NCBI GenBank assembly: GCA_029261035.1
Contig: JAJDCD010000024.1
Span: 1 to 6,736, forward strand
Direction of reading: 5' to 3'
Source: Candidatus Omnitrophota bacterium
GTDB lineage: Bacteria > Omnitrophota > Omnitrophia > Omnitrophales > JACROU01
DNA: 6,736 bases
Positions 1 to 6,736 of the stretch are shown piece by piece. Within the stretch, counting starts at the first letter, position 1. Each line of letters begins with the position of its first letter. A program made the position numbers and the translations under genes. Below the pieces are notes generated by a model that saw only the letters and a program-made list of their open reading frames with translations, searched no databases and was not told where the DNA came from.

Positions 1-132
1 AATATATTCAAATGTTCCAGAATTAGTATCTTGAGTTAATCCTGTAATTGTTTCAGTTCCGATTAATTGAACTGTTCCATCATTAGAGAATGTTGCTGAT
101 GTCATAGTCCAACTCTGTCCATTCAAATCCAA
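1..132 (-). repeat. Punctuating module ETITGLTQD, copy 2 (cut by window edge)
   Basis: LDLNGQSWTMTSATFSNDG, then TVQLIGTETITGLTQD and SGTFEYI at the left edge. It aligns without gaps to 3667-3798, offset 3,666 bases. Leu in copy 1 is replaced by Trp here (NGQSW, codon 109-111). If the order of the first super-unit holds, a GDGDT-type linker, GTFNAG repeats and a third Trp module should follow just outside the window. Confidence 0.8.
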
Positions 133-3100
133 AGTACTTCCAGATTCAATTGCAACGGTTCGGCTAGCAGAAACCGTTAAAGCACTTAGCAATTGCAGTG
201 TACTGTTATTTAAAATATTTAAATTAGATCCAAAGGTTCCAGCACTATGAGTAAAGGTTTGAGTCCCCCCCGCGTTCATTTTTAATGTTAGATTTGCATT
301 TAATCCAAAAGTTCCAGCTGATTGATTATAATTACCACCAACGGCAAGGGATACGATTCCAACGGTACTTACTACCGTTGCACCAGAAAAAATCACATTG
401 CCCGTCACCGTAAAATCATTTCCATTAACAGCTAAAGATTTGGTGAAATTAAGAGAATTTCCAAAAGTTAACTCCCCTATACTTCCTGCTTCTTGTGTAA
501 GAGTCACTGAAGCATTTCCAGCTATGGTTAAAGCTTGGATTGTTCCTCCTGTTTGATTGATAGCTCTATTTGCAATTAGCTCTCCAGCTCCTACGGTTAC
601 CTGACCATCAGAAATCGTAAATGTATTATCCAGAGTTAATGTATTGTCCCCAACAGCAAACACCACCCCTGAAGCTGCAATCGTTAGCGTTCCAATCGCG
701 TCCATATCAAAATCACTTTGTAAATTAATTGTTTCATTCGCATCATCTAAAACGAGTTGCGCTCGGAAGGTATTAATCGTCGCTGAAGGCGTAAAGTTAT
801 GAGTCGTATCACCAGTGAATTTAAGATTTAAATTGATAGAACCAAAAATTCCCGTTCCACTATGCAGAAAATCCCCACCCACCGTAATATTAAATGGGCC
901 TCCCGATGTATTTACAACACCTGTATCCGTTAAAGTTAAATCTCCTAAAGTTGTAAAGTCCCCAGTAATAAATTTAGTAAAGGAATTTGTATGCTCGAAA
1001 CGCACATGATTAAATGTTGCTCCTCCTAAATTAATAGAATCAGAAGTGGTCGTTCCATCTATAGTAAAGGTTCCAGAATTATGATTTAAAGTCGTCGTGG
1101 TTCCAATACCACTAATCGTCACATCATCATCTAAAGTAGCTGTTCCAGATGGTAAATCAAAAACACCTCCACTTACGGTCACTATTCCATTAAAGTCTAA
1201 AGTTCCAAGAACAGCATCTAATGTTCCTCCGGTTTGAGTATAAGATCCTTCACTTGTTAAAGTATGAACTCCAATATCTAAGGTTCCATTTTGTATTGTG
1301 ACACTACCAGTGGCGCCTACGGTTAGTGACGCTATTAAGGTAACTGTTGCACCAGCATCATCCACCAACATTTGAGGAGCAAAGGTTCCAGCGGTTACAT
1401 TAATATTATGGCTAGCAGCAGTAAATTTAAGATTAAGAGTAGAATCATTTATAGAGCCAGCCGACTGAATAAAATCTCCTCCAACAACTAAATTAACAGT
1501 TCCAAGCGCAGCAGCAATAACGGCTCCTGAAATGGTGACATCACCCGTTACTGTAAAATCATTTCCATTCACTGCTAAGTTCTTTGTGAAGTTACCAGAT
1601 TCACCAAAAATTAGATCTCCAATCGTGCCACCCTCTTGCGTAATCGTTCTAGTAGAATTACCAAGAATAGTTAATTTTTGAATTGTTCCACCCGTTTGAT
1701 TTAATATATTTCCAAGAAGAACATTTCCAGAACCTACCGTTATCTGACCATCAGATATCGTAAGTGTACTATCCACAGTAACCGTGTGGGTTCCAACCGC
1801 TAAAGTGACACCAGAAGCTGAAAGTGTAATCGAGCCATTTGAATGTAAATCAAAATCATCTTGTAAAGTTACTGTTTCATTTACATCATCTAAAACCATT
1901 TGAGCTTGGAATGTATTAGCCGTAGCTGAAGTAAAGTTATGGTTTGTATCGCCATCAAATTTAAGATTAAGGTTCGCTGTTCCAAACTGGCCTGATCCAG
2001 ATAATACAACGTCTCCTCGAACAGTAATGGTATGAGGGCCTCCACTTGTGGTCACTAAACCACTATTAATCTGGGTTAAATCTCCCAACACTGTAAAATC
2101 ATTAGCAACAAGTCTTTGCCATCCGAAATTATTTTCAAATCGAACGTTATTAAATGTATGTCCACCCAAGTCTACATTCACACTGTTAGAGTTTCCATCC
2201 ATAATAAATGTTCCACTACTATGAGTAAATGTCACCCCTGCTGCAATTGTTACTTGATTATTCGCAGTCCAAGTTCCTGTAGCACTTGGAGCTGTAAAAC
2301 TTCCAGAAGAAACTGTGAATACATTATTAAAATCAATAACTGAAGAAACTCCAGCTATAAAAGCTCCTGTTTGTGTATAGGTTCCAGCAGCAGTTAAGTT
2401 GCCGGTCGCTCCAAGAACCATCGTTCCTTGAACATCTATAATGGAACTTGTGCCCGATCCAGTTGTGGTCGTTCCAGAGTCCACCGTATAACTATGACCG
2501 GATGGAATCAAGAGTCGTTTAAAATTAGCTAAAGTAATATTTCCTGATCCATCAGATGCGTAAATATTGGTAATATCAAATCCACCCACCGCATCCGCAG
2601 TATCTAAGTTTGCACTAGTGGTGCTTCCTCCTTGTTCATTTCGAACAATTAATCGATCGTCAACCACATCTATTCCTGTTAATCCATCACTGTCCGCTAT
2701 AGTAACCGTTACACCATCTTCACTCGCTCCACTGATGATAAGTGTGATAACTTGTCCTGATGAAAATGTAAGCCCTGTAACTTCAAAGGCTCCTGATGCA
2801 GCATTTGTGCTAGCTGTTTGACCACTATCTACCCCATTGATATGAACAGCAATTGTTCTACTTCCTAAAGCACTACTTCCATTTGTTTGATAAGCTACTC
2901 CTGCAATAGATCCAGAAAAAATCCAATTCGTATTATTCCCCCCACTCACACTTCCAGTTCCTCGAGCATCAATCACTGTGGCATTTACATTATTACTATC
3001 GCTTACATTTAAATTAGAGATTGTTCTAGTGCCTTGTGGATCAATTTCCCATTGTGTGGATGGAGTACTACTTACTAACGATAATCTATCTCCTGTGCTA

Positions 3101-6100
3101 AACCCTTGAGCTGTCCATGTTCCGGCTACAATCACTCTTCTTCCTGCAGTAAACGTTAAGGTGTCTGCTGCAGATAATTCAATATTACTTAAATTATTAA
3201 ATGTGGTATTTGTTCCTATTGCAGATACGGTCTGTAATGTTCCTAGTAAATTAACGGTTCCTGTTCCCGCATTAAATGTTCCCCCACTGTGTAAGAAGTC
3301 TCCGGATAAATCCAATGTGGATGAATCCATATTTACGACACCCCCTTGGATATCCCAATTTCCAGCTTCTGTGATTGTTCCACTTCCTGCATTAAATGTT
3401 CCACTAGTAAAGGTTGTCGTATTTGCTGTCATGGTTAGATCACCACCCGCTGTAAACGTTCCTCCACTTTGGGTGTAAGATGCGGTGGTTAAAGTATTTG
3501 CTGATGAGGTGACGACTCCTCCGACAACTGTTAAGGTTCCTGCGATGGTGTGGTTATCAAAATCAAATTGATCATTGCTATCAGTTGGGTTAATCGTGAT
3601 ATTAAAGTAATCTGTAACACCATTGTCTGGAATACTATAAGTATCAGCAAGTGTATCTCCATCACCAATAAATTCAAAAAGTCCGGAATCAATATCTTGT
3701 GTTAAGCCTGTGATCGTCTCAATGCCAATAAGTTGCACGACTCCGTCATTAGAAAAAGTGGAGCCATTCATGGTTAAGGATTGTCCATTTAATACCAATG
3801 TTCCAGCAGTTACATCAAGTGCCCTTGCCACATCAAAAGACAACGCATTGTTTAATGTTACTTCCCCACCTGTTTTATTCACTTCAAAATTGGTTCTGAA
3901 TCGCCCCGTGGTTTTCGTGAAAGTTTGTGAGGCGTTACCCCTGAAAGCCAACGTCAAGGTGTCCGAGACATTCGATCCAAAATTGACATTGATGGTTAAC
4001 GAGAAGTTACCAAATAAATTAATTGTGCGAGAGGTTCCATCCCCTTGAATTGTGACAGCTGTCGAAATGGAAGCAACCGATAAATTTCCTGTAATCGTAA
4101 AATCACTACCAAGTGTATACGTCCCTGTATTATTTGAAAAAGTAAGATTGTCTATAGTCGCTCCACCACTTTGCGTTATAGTTACCGTTGTTCCATCCAA
4201 GATAAGAGACGCTAAGGTTCCACCACTTTGATCAAATGTAGAGCTAGCTCGAACAGCCCCTGCAGAAGCTAGAACAGTTCCACCCGTCTGTGAAAATGCT
4301 CGATCTACATTAAGTGTATTATTACCCACATCTAATGTTCCCGCAGTCATGGTAAAAGACCCCGTCGTTTCAACCTGAAAATCTGCTGATATCAGAGTCA
4401 CAGTTCCACCCGTCTTATTAATCACCAAATTTCCTCTGAAGAATCCACCCGTATCAGATAAGGTTTGATTTCCACTGCCAGTCACTTCTAACGTTAAGTT
4501 ATCATCACCGAAAACACCCTGTGTCTGCGAATAGTTTCCTTGTAAAAAGACGGTGCGAGCACTTCCATCTGCAAAAATTTTAGCATTCGTACCTCCAGAT
4601 ACCGATGATACGGTTAAATTACCAGTCACTGTGATATTGCTCGTGATCGTTACCGTCCCCGTTGTATTATTAAAAATCAAATTTGTCAACGTACCGCCAC
4701 TTTGAGATATCGTTGGACTCGTTGCATCGTTCCCCACCGTTAATTCATCAATCGTTCCACCCTGCAAGCTGATATTGCCATCCACCTGCAATGTTCCTGC
4801 GGATGCAATCACATCTCCTCCCGTTTGTGTGAAAGCTAAATCCACTTCCAACAGATTTGTTCCCAAATCTAAATCTCCGTTAATCATCGTTAACGTTCCT
4901 TGTGACTGTATGCGCAACCCTGAAAGAAGTGTTAACGTCGTATCCGCTGTCTTATTAACTTCCAGATTAGCTCTGAAATTACCCGCTGTTCTATTAATGG
5001 TTTGAGCACTTCCCCCTTCAAAAGACAAGATTAAATTTGAATTAGAACTGGATCCAAAATTACCCCCATTCGTCATTGCAAAATTACCAAACAAATGAAT
5101 TCGACGTATTGCATCTGCCGTTATCGTATTAGACGTGGATATAGGTGAGTAGTTCAAATTGCCTAGCACGGTTAAATCACTGGTTAAAGTAAAGGTTCCT
5201 GTACTATTTCTAAATGTGAAGTCGGTGATATTACCACCCGTTTGATTGATCGTAATCGTCGTCCCATTCAATCGAACAGACTCCAAATCTCCACTTGAAA
5301 TCGAAAAGTTACCATCCACATCTAGGTTGCCAGAACCCGATTGCATGGTTCCACCTGTTTGGATGTAATCCCCTTCAACATCCAATAAGTTAATACCCAA
5401 ATCTACCGTTCCTGACGTCAGGGTGAAAGATCCTGTTGACCGAAGAAGGAAAATTGCGGAGGTCAGAGTTAACGTACCTCCAGATTTATTGACCTCCGTA
5501 ATCAATCGATAAGTCCCTCCGGAAATTTTAGAAAATGTTTGGCTGCCAGAACCGCTAAATAATAACTTCAAGTCATTCGCTCCGGACTGACCAACAACCG
5601 TCGAAGTCGTCTGCGAATAATTCCCTAAAAGGGTAATTGTCCTTAAGGTTCCGTCTCCTCTAAGTGTGGATGAACCGGAGACAGGTGCCATAGACAAATT
5701 GCCATTCACCGTAAAATCAGAAGTGATTGTTTTTGTGGATGTGCTTGGGTTAAATGTTAAATTATTAAATGTTCCACCCTGTGGATCAATAATAGCGCTG
5801 GTCCCTGCGATAATCACCGTGCCTGAAGTTGAAAAGCTTCCGGCACCATTCACATCAAAATCTCCAGCCACCGTTATGGTATTAGCTCCCATCGTAAATG
5901 TTCCTTCAATAATAAGATCGGTGTTATTTGTTCCGAACCCAACCCGCACATCCCCCTGAGCTTCATACGTCATGCCTGCCGGAATAAATAGCGCACTACC
6001 ATTAGTTACCGTCACTTCAGCGCCAGCCATGGTGTATATCGCATTCACATCCGTATCACTCACATTATTTGCCACATCTAAATTACCGTTTGTGATCGGT

Positions 6101-6735
6101 CCCGCATTTTCGTGGCGTACAGTTAAATGATTTTGATACAAATCGATACCTGTCAAACCAGCTGCATTGGATAGGGTTACGGTAACCGCGTTTGGAGTTT
6201 CATTATCAATAAACACAGTCACCACATCCCCGGACACTAAAGTTAAACCTGTTATTTCGTAACTACCGGAAGCCACTGAATCCGAACTTCCACTGACAGC
6301 CGCACCATTAATTGAAACAGAAATAGTCATACTCCCAAGTCCAGCTCCTCCTATCGAATCCAACACCAACCCACTAATAGACCCTGAAAACAACCAATTT
6401 GTATTACCTCCATTTGAAATACTTCCCGTACCAATCGCGTTAATAATCGTCGCATTGACATTATTACTATCCGTTACATTCAAGTTAGAGATTGTTCTTG
6501 TTCCTTGTGGGTCAATTTCCCATTGGGTGGCTGGTGAGCTACTAACAAGAGACAATCGATCTCCTGTTCCAAATCCTTGCGCTGTCCATGTTCCAGCTAC
6601 AATCACTCTTCTTCCAGCCGTAAACGTTAAGGTGTCTGTAGCAGATAATTCAATATTACTTAAATTATTAAAAGTAGTGTTTGTTCCTATGGCGGATACG
6701 GTTTGTAATGTTCCTACTAAGTTAACCGTTCCTGT
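1..6735 (-). CDS. Giant repetitive beta-solenoid-like surface protein, internal fragment open at both ends
   Basis: I read every codon of this minus-strand frame and found no stop in 2,245 codons. The gene starts beyond the right edge and ends beyond the left edge, so the start codon, signal peptide and C-terminal anchor are not visible. The product is dominated by Thr, Gly, Ser, Asn and aliphatic residues, has no Cys, and has ten Trp. Short strand-turn motifs (TQTGGT, SGTFNAG, GNLTV, TFNNLTF) recur throughout, and larger modules repeat in frame at 178-180, about 375 and about 1,157-1,222 residues. Such patterns are typical of secreted right-handed beta-solenoid proteins: filamentous adhesins and the giant beta-strand-repeat proteins of uncultured Gram-negative bacteria. 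The role is therefore inferred to be adhesion or a surface fibre. No enzyme domain, peptidase motif or transmembrane segment was recognised. Repeat lengths are all multiples of three, and there is no sign of frameshift or decay. The open frame is certain; the functional class is inferred. Confidence 0.93.
133..1248 (-). repeat. Long solenoid repeat of 372 residues, copy 2
   Basis: Direct in-frame repeat of 1249-2385: GSYTQTGGTLDAVLGTLDFNG, LNHNSGTFTIDG, LGGATFNHVRFEHT, FTTLGDLTL, NLNLKFTGDTTHNFT, LVLDDANETINLQSDFD, LTQEAGSIGELTFG, LAVNGNDFTVTGNV, NYNQSAGTFG, THSAGTFGSNLNILNN. The second DD element has become LNN (205-213), where copy 1 has VDD, so the tail of this unit is more worn. It passes directly into the punctuating module at 1-132. 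His codons are noticeably more frequent in this pair of repeats than in units A-D. Confidence 0.82.
1249..2385 (-). repeat. Long solenoid repeat of 379 residues, copy 1
   Basis: It starts GTYTQTG, then DFNNVFTVSSGSF, FTHSSGTFIMDG, LGGHTFNNVRFENN, FTVLGDLTQ, NLNLKFDGDTNHNFT, MVLDDVNETVTLQDDFD, FTVTGDVTISGAV, IQSAGS and MLVDDAGATVTL. Copy 2 follows immediately at a spacing of 1,137-1,149 bases depending on the anchor (1,143 over LDD-NET and AVNGNDFTVTG). Within the unit, DD-N/G-T-TL occurs twice (ending at 1893 and 1365), so each long repeat appears to be two diverged halves of about 176 and 205 residues, close in size to the 178-180-residue repeats. An RGD triplet at 2011-2019 is replaced by GGD in copy 2. 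Confidence 0.82.
2386..2472 (-). other. Short solenoid bridge into the 375-residue repeats
   Basis: About 29 residues (SIIDVQGTMVLGATGNLTAA) joining the second beta-sandwich-like module to the first long repeat. IIDVQGTMVLG matches in style the LIIEGTFTMG element at the start of the longer spacer at 5728-5952, so this is probably a shortened equivalent. Nothing else is distinctive. Confidence 0.5.
2473..2898 (-). repeat. Beta-sandwich-like module, copy 2 (GLTGID / VRNE motif)
   Basis: Diverged partner of 5953-6369, about 142 residues: SRTIAVHING, GAFEVTGLTFSSGQVITLIISG, DGVTVTIADSDGLTGIDVVDD, LIVRNEQGG, then FKRLLIPSGHSYTVDSG. Shared anchors are the NG turn, A-G-(Y/F)E(I/V)TGL, SG-V-T, VTVT, GLTGID and L-VR-E. 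The offset to copy 1 shifts between 3,471 and 3,477 bases along the module, showing small in-frame indels. Much lower identity than the adjacent Trp module suggests this part is free to vary or is diversifying, as would fit an exposed binding module; that is inference. The family is unnamed. Confidence 0.68.
2899..3264 (-). repeat. Trp-containing solenoid module, copy 2 (ends in NWIFSG)
   Basis: Near-duplicate of 6370-6735, offset by exactly 3,471 bases with the reading frame kept. Anchors correspond one to one: the Trp codons at 3115-3117, 3049-3051 and 2923-2925 match those of copy 1. By hand comparison about 13 of roughly 118 residues differ, mostly conservatively and mostly toward the NWIFSG end. 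In the 145 or so bases nearest its coding start, about 14 bases differ but only two residues change, so most DNA differences there are silent. The neighbouring modules are far less similar, which points to strong constraint or local gene conversion on this module. Confidence 0.88.
3265..3666 (-). repeat. GTFNAG-type short solenoid repeats
   Basis: About 134 residues linking the punctuating module to the second Trp module. An Asp-rich entry (DYFNITINPTDSNDQFDFDN) is followed by GTLTVVGG, SYTQSGGTFTAGGDLTM, SGTFNAGSGTITEAGNWDIQGG and DFLHSGGTFNAG. The GTFNAG elements end near 3391 and 3271, exactly 120 bases (40 residues) apart, with a related GTFTAG 60 bases earlier in coding order. This SGGTFNAG-SGTV pattern is, to my knowledge, common in large secreted bacterial repeat proteins and is the clearest beta-solenoid signature in the window. 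By analogy, the first Trp module should be preceded by a similar stretch just beyond the right edge. Confidence 0.75.
3667..3798 (-). repeat. Punctuating module ETITGLTQD, copy 1
   Basis: A 44-residue segment reading LVLNGQSLTMNGSTFSNDG, then VVQLIGIETITGLTQD and SGLFEFI. The same module recurs in frame 3,666 bases further along the gene (1-132) with few changes. Each copy directly follows a solenoid array, so it probably marks the end of an array and of a super-unit. After it the protein continues GDGDTLADTYSIPDNG into the GTFNAG stretch. I do not recognise a named domain. Confidence 0.8.
3799..4113 (-). repeat. Truncated 178-180-residue solenoid repeat, unit D
   Basis: Fourth unit, only about 105 residues long. 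It matches the first half of A-C: LGSDFTITGNL, GDGTSRTINLFGNFSLT, GNASQTFTKTTGRFRTNFEVNKTGGEVTL (EVNK at 3874-3885). After that it leaves the repeat pattern and passes through ARALDVTAGT into the punctuating module at 3667-3798. The TQTGG and final TGG-TNL-F parts of the unit are missing. The array therefore ends mid-unit, as if the last unit had been joined to a fixed tail module. Confidence 0.8.
4114..4647 (-). repeat. 178-180-residue solenoid repeat, unit C
   Basis: Third unit, 178 residues: ITSNITVTGNL, ADGSARTVFLQGNYSQT, GSGNQTLSDTGGFFRGNLVINKTGGTVTL, GTLDVGNNTLNVDRAFSQTGGT, DQSGGTLASLIL, ITQSGGATIDNLTFSNNTGTY. The VINK landmark (4414-4425) replaces EVNK and is 540 bases from the one in unit D. 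It is clearly homologous to A and B; drift is spread through the unit with small in-frame indels. Confidence 0.85.
4648..5187 (-). repeat. 178-180-residue solenoid repeat, unit B
   Basis: Second unit, 180 residues. It runs LTSDLTVLGNL, ADAIRRIHLFGNFAMT, GGSAQTINRTAGNFRANLEVNK, GDLDLGTNLLEVDLAFTQTGGD, GNISLQGGTIDELTV, ISQSGGTLTNLIFNNTTGTV. It keeps all landmarks of unit A, but the DG-(T/S)-RT element is altered to ADAIRR. EVNK is at 4951-4962, 537 bases from the matching VINK of unit C. Confidence 0.85.
5188..5727 (-). repeat. 178-180-residue solenoid repeat, unit A
   Basis: First of four tandem units. It starts ITSDFTVNGNL, continues through GDGTLRTITLLGNYSQT, GSGSQTFSK, TEVNKSGGTLTLTSA, GTVDLGINLLDVEGDYIQTGGT, and ends with ITINQTGGNITDFTFRNSTGTF just before the next unit. 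The EVNK landmark (5485-5496) lies 534 bases before that of unit B in coding order. The unit contains roughly six to seven short strand-turn elements. An RGD triplet (5653-5661) appears here, but the aligned positions in the other units read GD or AD without Arg-Gly-Asp. Confidence 0.85.
5728..5952 (-). other. Solenoid spacer between beta-sandwich-like module and 180-residue repeats
   Basis: About 75 residues of short beta-strand repeats: DLIIEGTFTMG, NTITVAGDFDV, GSFSTSGTVIIAG, then IDPQGGTFNNLTF leading into the first 180-residue unit. The IDPQGG element also occurs in the Trp modules (EIDPQGTRTISNL), so the same kind of turn is reused at different levels. The equivalent place in the second super-unit (2386-2472) holds only about 29 residues, so this spacer varies in length. 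Confidence 0.6.
5953..6369 (-). repeat. Beta-sandwich-like module, copy 1 (GLTGID / VRHE motif)
   Basis: This module of about 139 residues follows the Trp module and differs in style from the solenoid. It has alternating-strand stretches (MTISVSING, SYEITGLTL, GDVVTVFIDNE, AVTVTLSNA), then GLTGIDLYQN, LTVRHEN and an IPAGMTYEAQG ending. The motif order is hydrophobic strand, NG turn, SGSY-ITGL, SGDVVTV-I, VTVTLS, GLTGID, L-VR-EN. It suggests a compact Ig-like or carboxypeptidase-regulatory-like beta-sandwich, but I cannot assign a named family. The second copy lies at 2473-2898 and shares these anchors at much lower identity than the Trp modules show. It may act as a ligand-binding knob or a spacer between solenoid rods; that is inference. 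Confidence 0.7.
6370..6735 (-). repeat. Trp-containing solenoid module, copy 1 (ends in NWLFSG)
   Basis: This is the first module in coding order. It begins TGTVNLVGTLQT at the window edge, so its true start may lie outside. It continues through TFNNLSNIELS, a basic AGRRVIVAGTW stretch and QWEIDPQGTRTISNLNVTDS, and ends NTNWLFSGSISG. Three of the ten Trp codons lie here (6586-6588, 6520-6522, 6394-6396). The ending, DSNN followed by Ala/Ile-rich strands and then GN-NW-FSG, resembles from memory the terminal turns of solenoid segments in large secreted bacterial repeat proteins. It may close one solenoid before the following beta-sandwich-like module. The second copy (2899-3264) sits exactly 3,471 bases away, in frame. 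Confidence 0.85.
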
Positions 6736-6736
6736 T

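Noticed and set aside
265-271. Seven-C run (seven G on the coding strand) as a phase-variation slippage tract
   Set aside because: It encodes part of a Gly-Gly turn with the frame intact, is short for a slippage switch, and lies deep inside the gene. It is equally explained by Gly codon use.
3379-3470. Regular short DNA repeats as a possible CRISPR array
   Set aside because: The repeats are imperfect, differ mainly at codon third positions, keep the reading frame, and have no uniform spacers; they are protein repeats.
3541-3600. Asp/Asn-rich stretch (PTDSNDQFDFDN) as a calcium-binding RTX or dockerin motif
   Set aside because: It lacks the repeated GGxGxD nonapeptides of RTX and the spacing of a dockerin or EF-hand loop. 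It occurs once and looks like a solenoid turn.
2011-5661. RGD triplets at 2011-2019 and 5653-5661 as possible integrin-binding sites
   Set aside because: Each is in a repeat position where homologous units carry GGD, ADG, QGD or similar, so they look like chance variants rather than conserved binding motifs.
815-5959. Seven plus-strand open frames of 64-112 codons (815-1009, 2116-2343, 2567-2821, 3161-3478, 3710-4048, 4775-5005, 5666-5959)
   Set aside because: All lie antisense to the single continuous minus-strand frame. Their Pro/Val/Ser/Lys-rich products are what the complement of repeated Gly/Thr/Asn codons yields, and none shows a recognisable domain.
2899-6735. Paired long direct repeats as ends of a transposon or duplicated insertion
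   Set aside because: The copies are in frame, code for the same module, have diverged by mostly silent changes, and have no transposase, inverted ends or target duplication between them.

Overview
The whole 6,736-base window lies inside one very long protein-coding gene read on the minus strand. The frame whose codons occupy plus-strand triplets 1-3, 4-6 ... 6733-6735 has no stop codon in 2,245 consecutive codons. The gene enters at the right edge (5' side) and leaves at the left edge (3' side), so neither start, stop, promoter nor terminator is visible. I see no other gene, RNA gene, mobile element or CRISPR array.

The protein is rich in Thr, Gly, Ser, Asn, Val, Ile and Leu, contains no cysteine, and consists of imperfect repeats at several nested scales. 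Short strand-turn patterns such as TQTGGT, SGTFNAG, GNFS and TFNNLTF recur every 20-40 residues, as in a right-handed beta-solenoid surface protein. The layout in coding order (right to left) is: a Trp-containing module (6735-6370); a beta-sandwich-like module (6369-5953); a solenoid spacer (5952-5728); four 178-180-residue repeats, the last truncated (5727-3799); a punctuating module (3798-3667); a GTFNAG solenoid stretch (3666-3265); a second Trp module (3264-2899); a second beta-sandwich-like module (2898-2473); a short solenoid bridge (2472-2386); two 372-379-residue repeats (2385-133); and a second punctuating module (132-1, cut by the window edge). One super-unit of about 1,157-1,222 residues is therefore followed by most of a second one. 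The two share head and tail modules but have different interiors.

The organism cannot be fixed from this window. Moderately AT-rich DNA (roughly 40% GC from a few hand-counted lines) with a giant, cysteine-free, solenoid-like repeat protein fits a Gram-negative environmental lineage. Omnitrophota or related Planctomycetes-Verrucomicrobia-Chlamydiae groups, known for giant repetitive genes, are a reasonable guess, at low confidence. The likely role is an extracellular or cell-surface adhesin or structural fibre. That is inferred from composition and repeat style; no catalytic domain, signal peptide or anchor is visible here.
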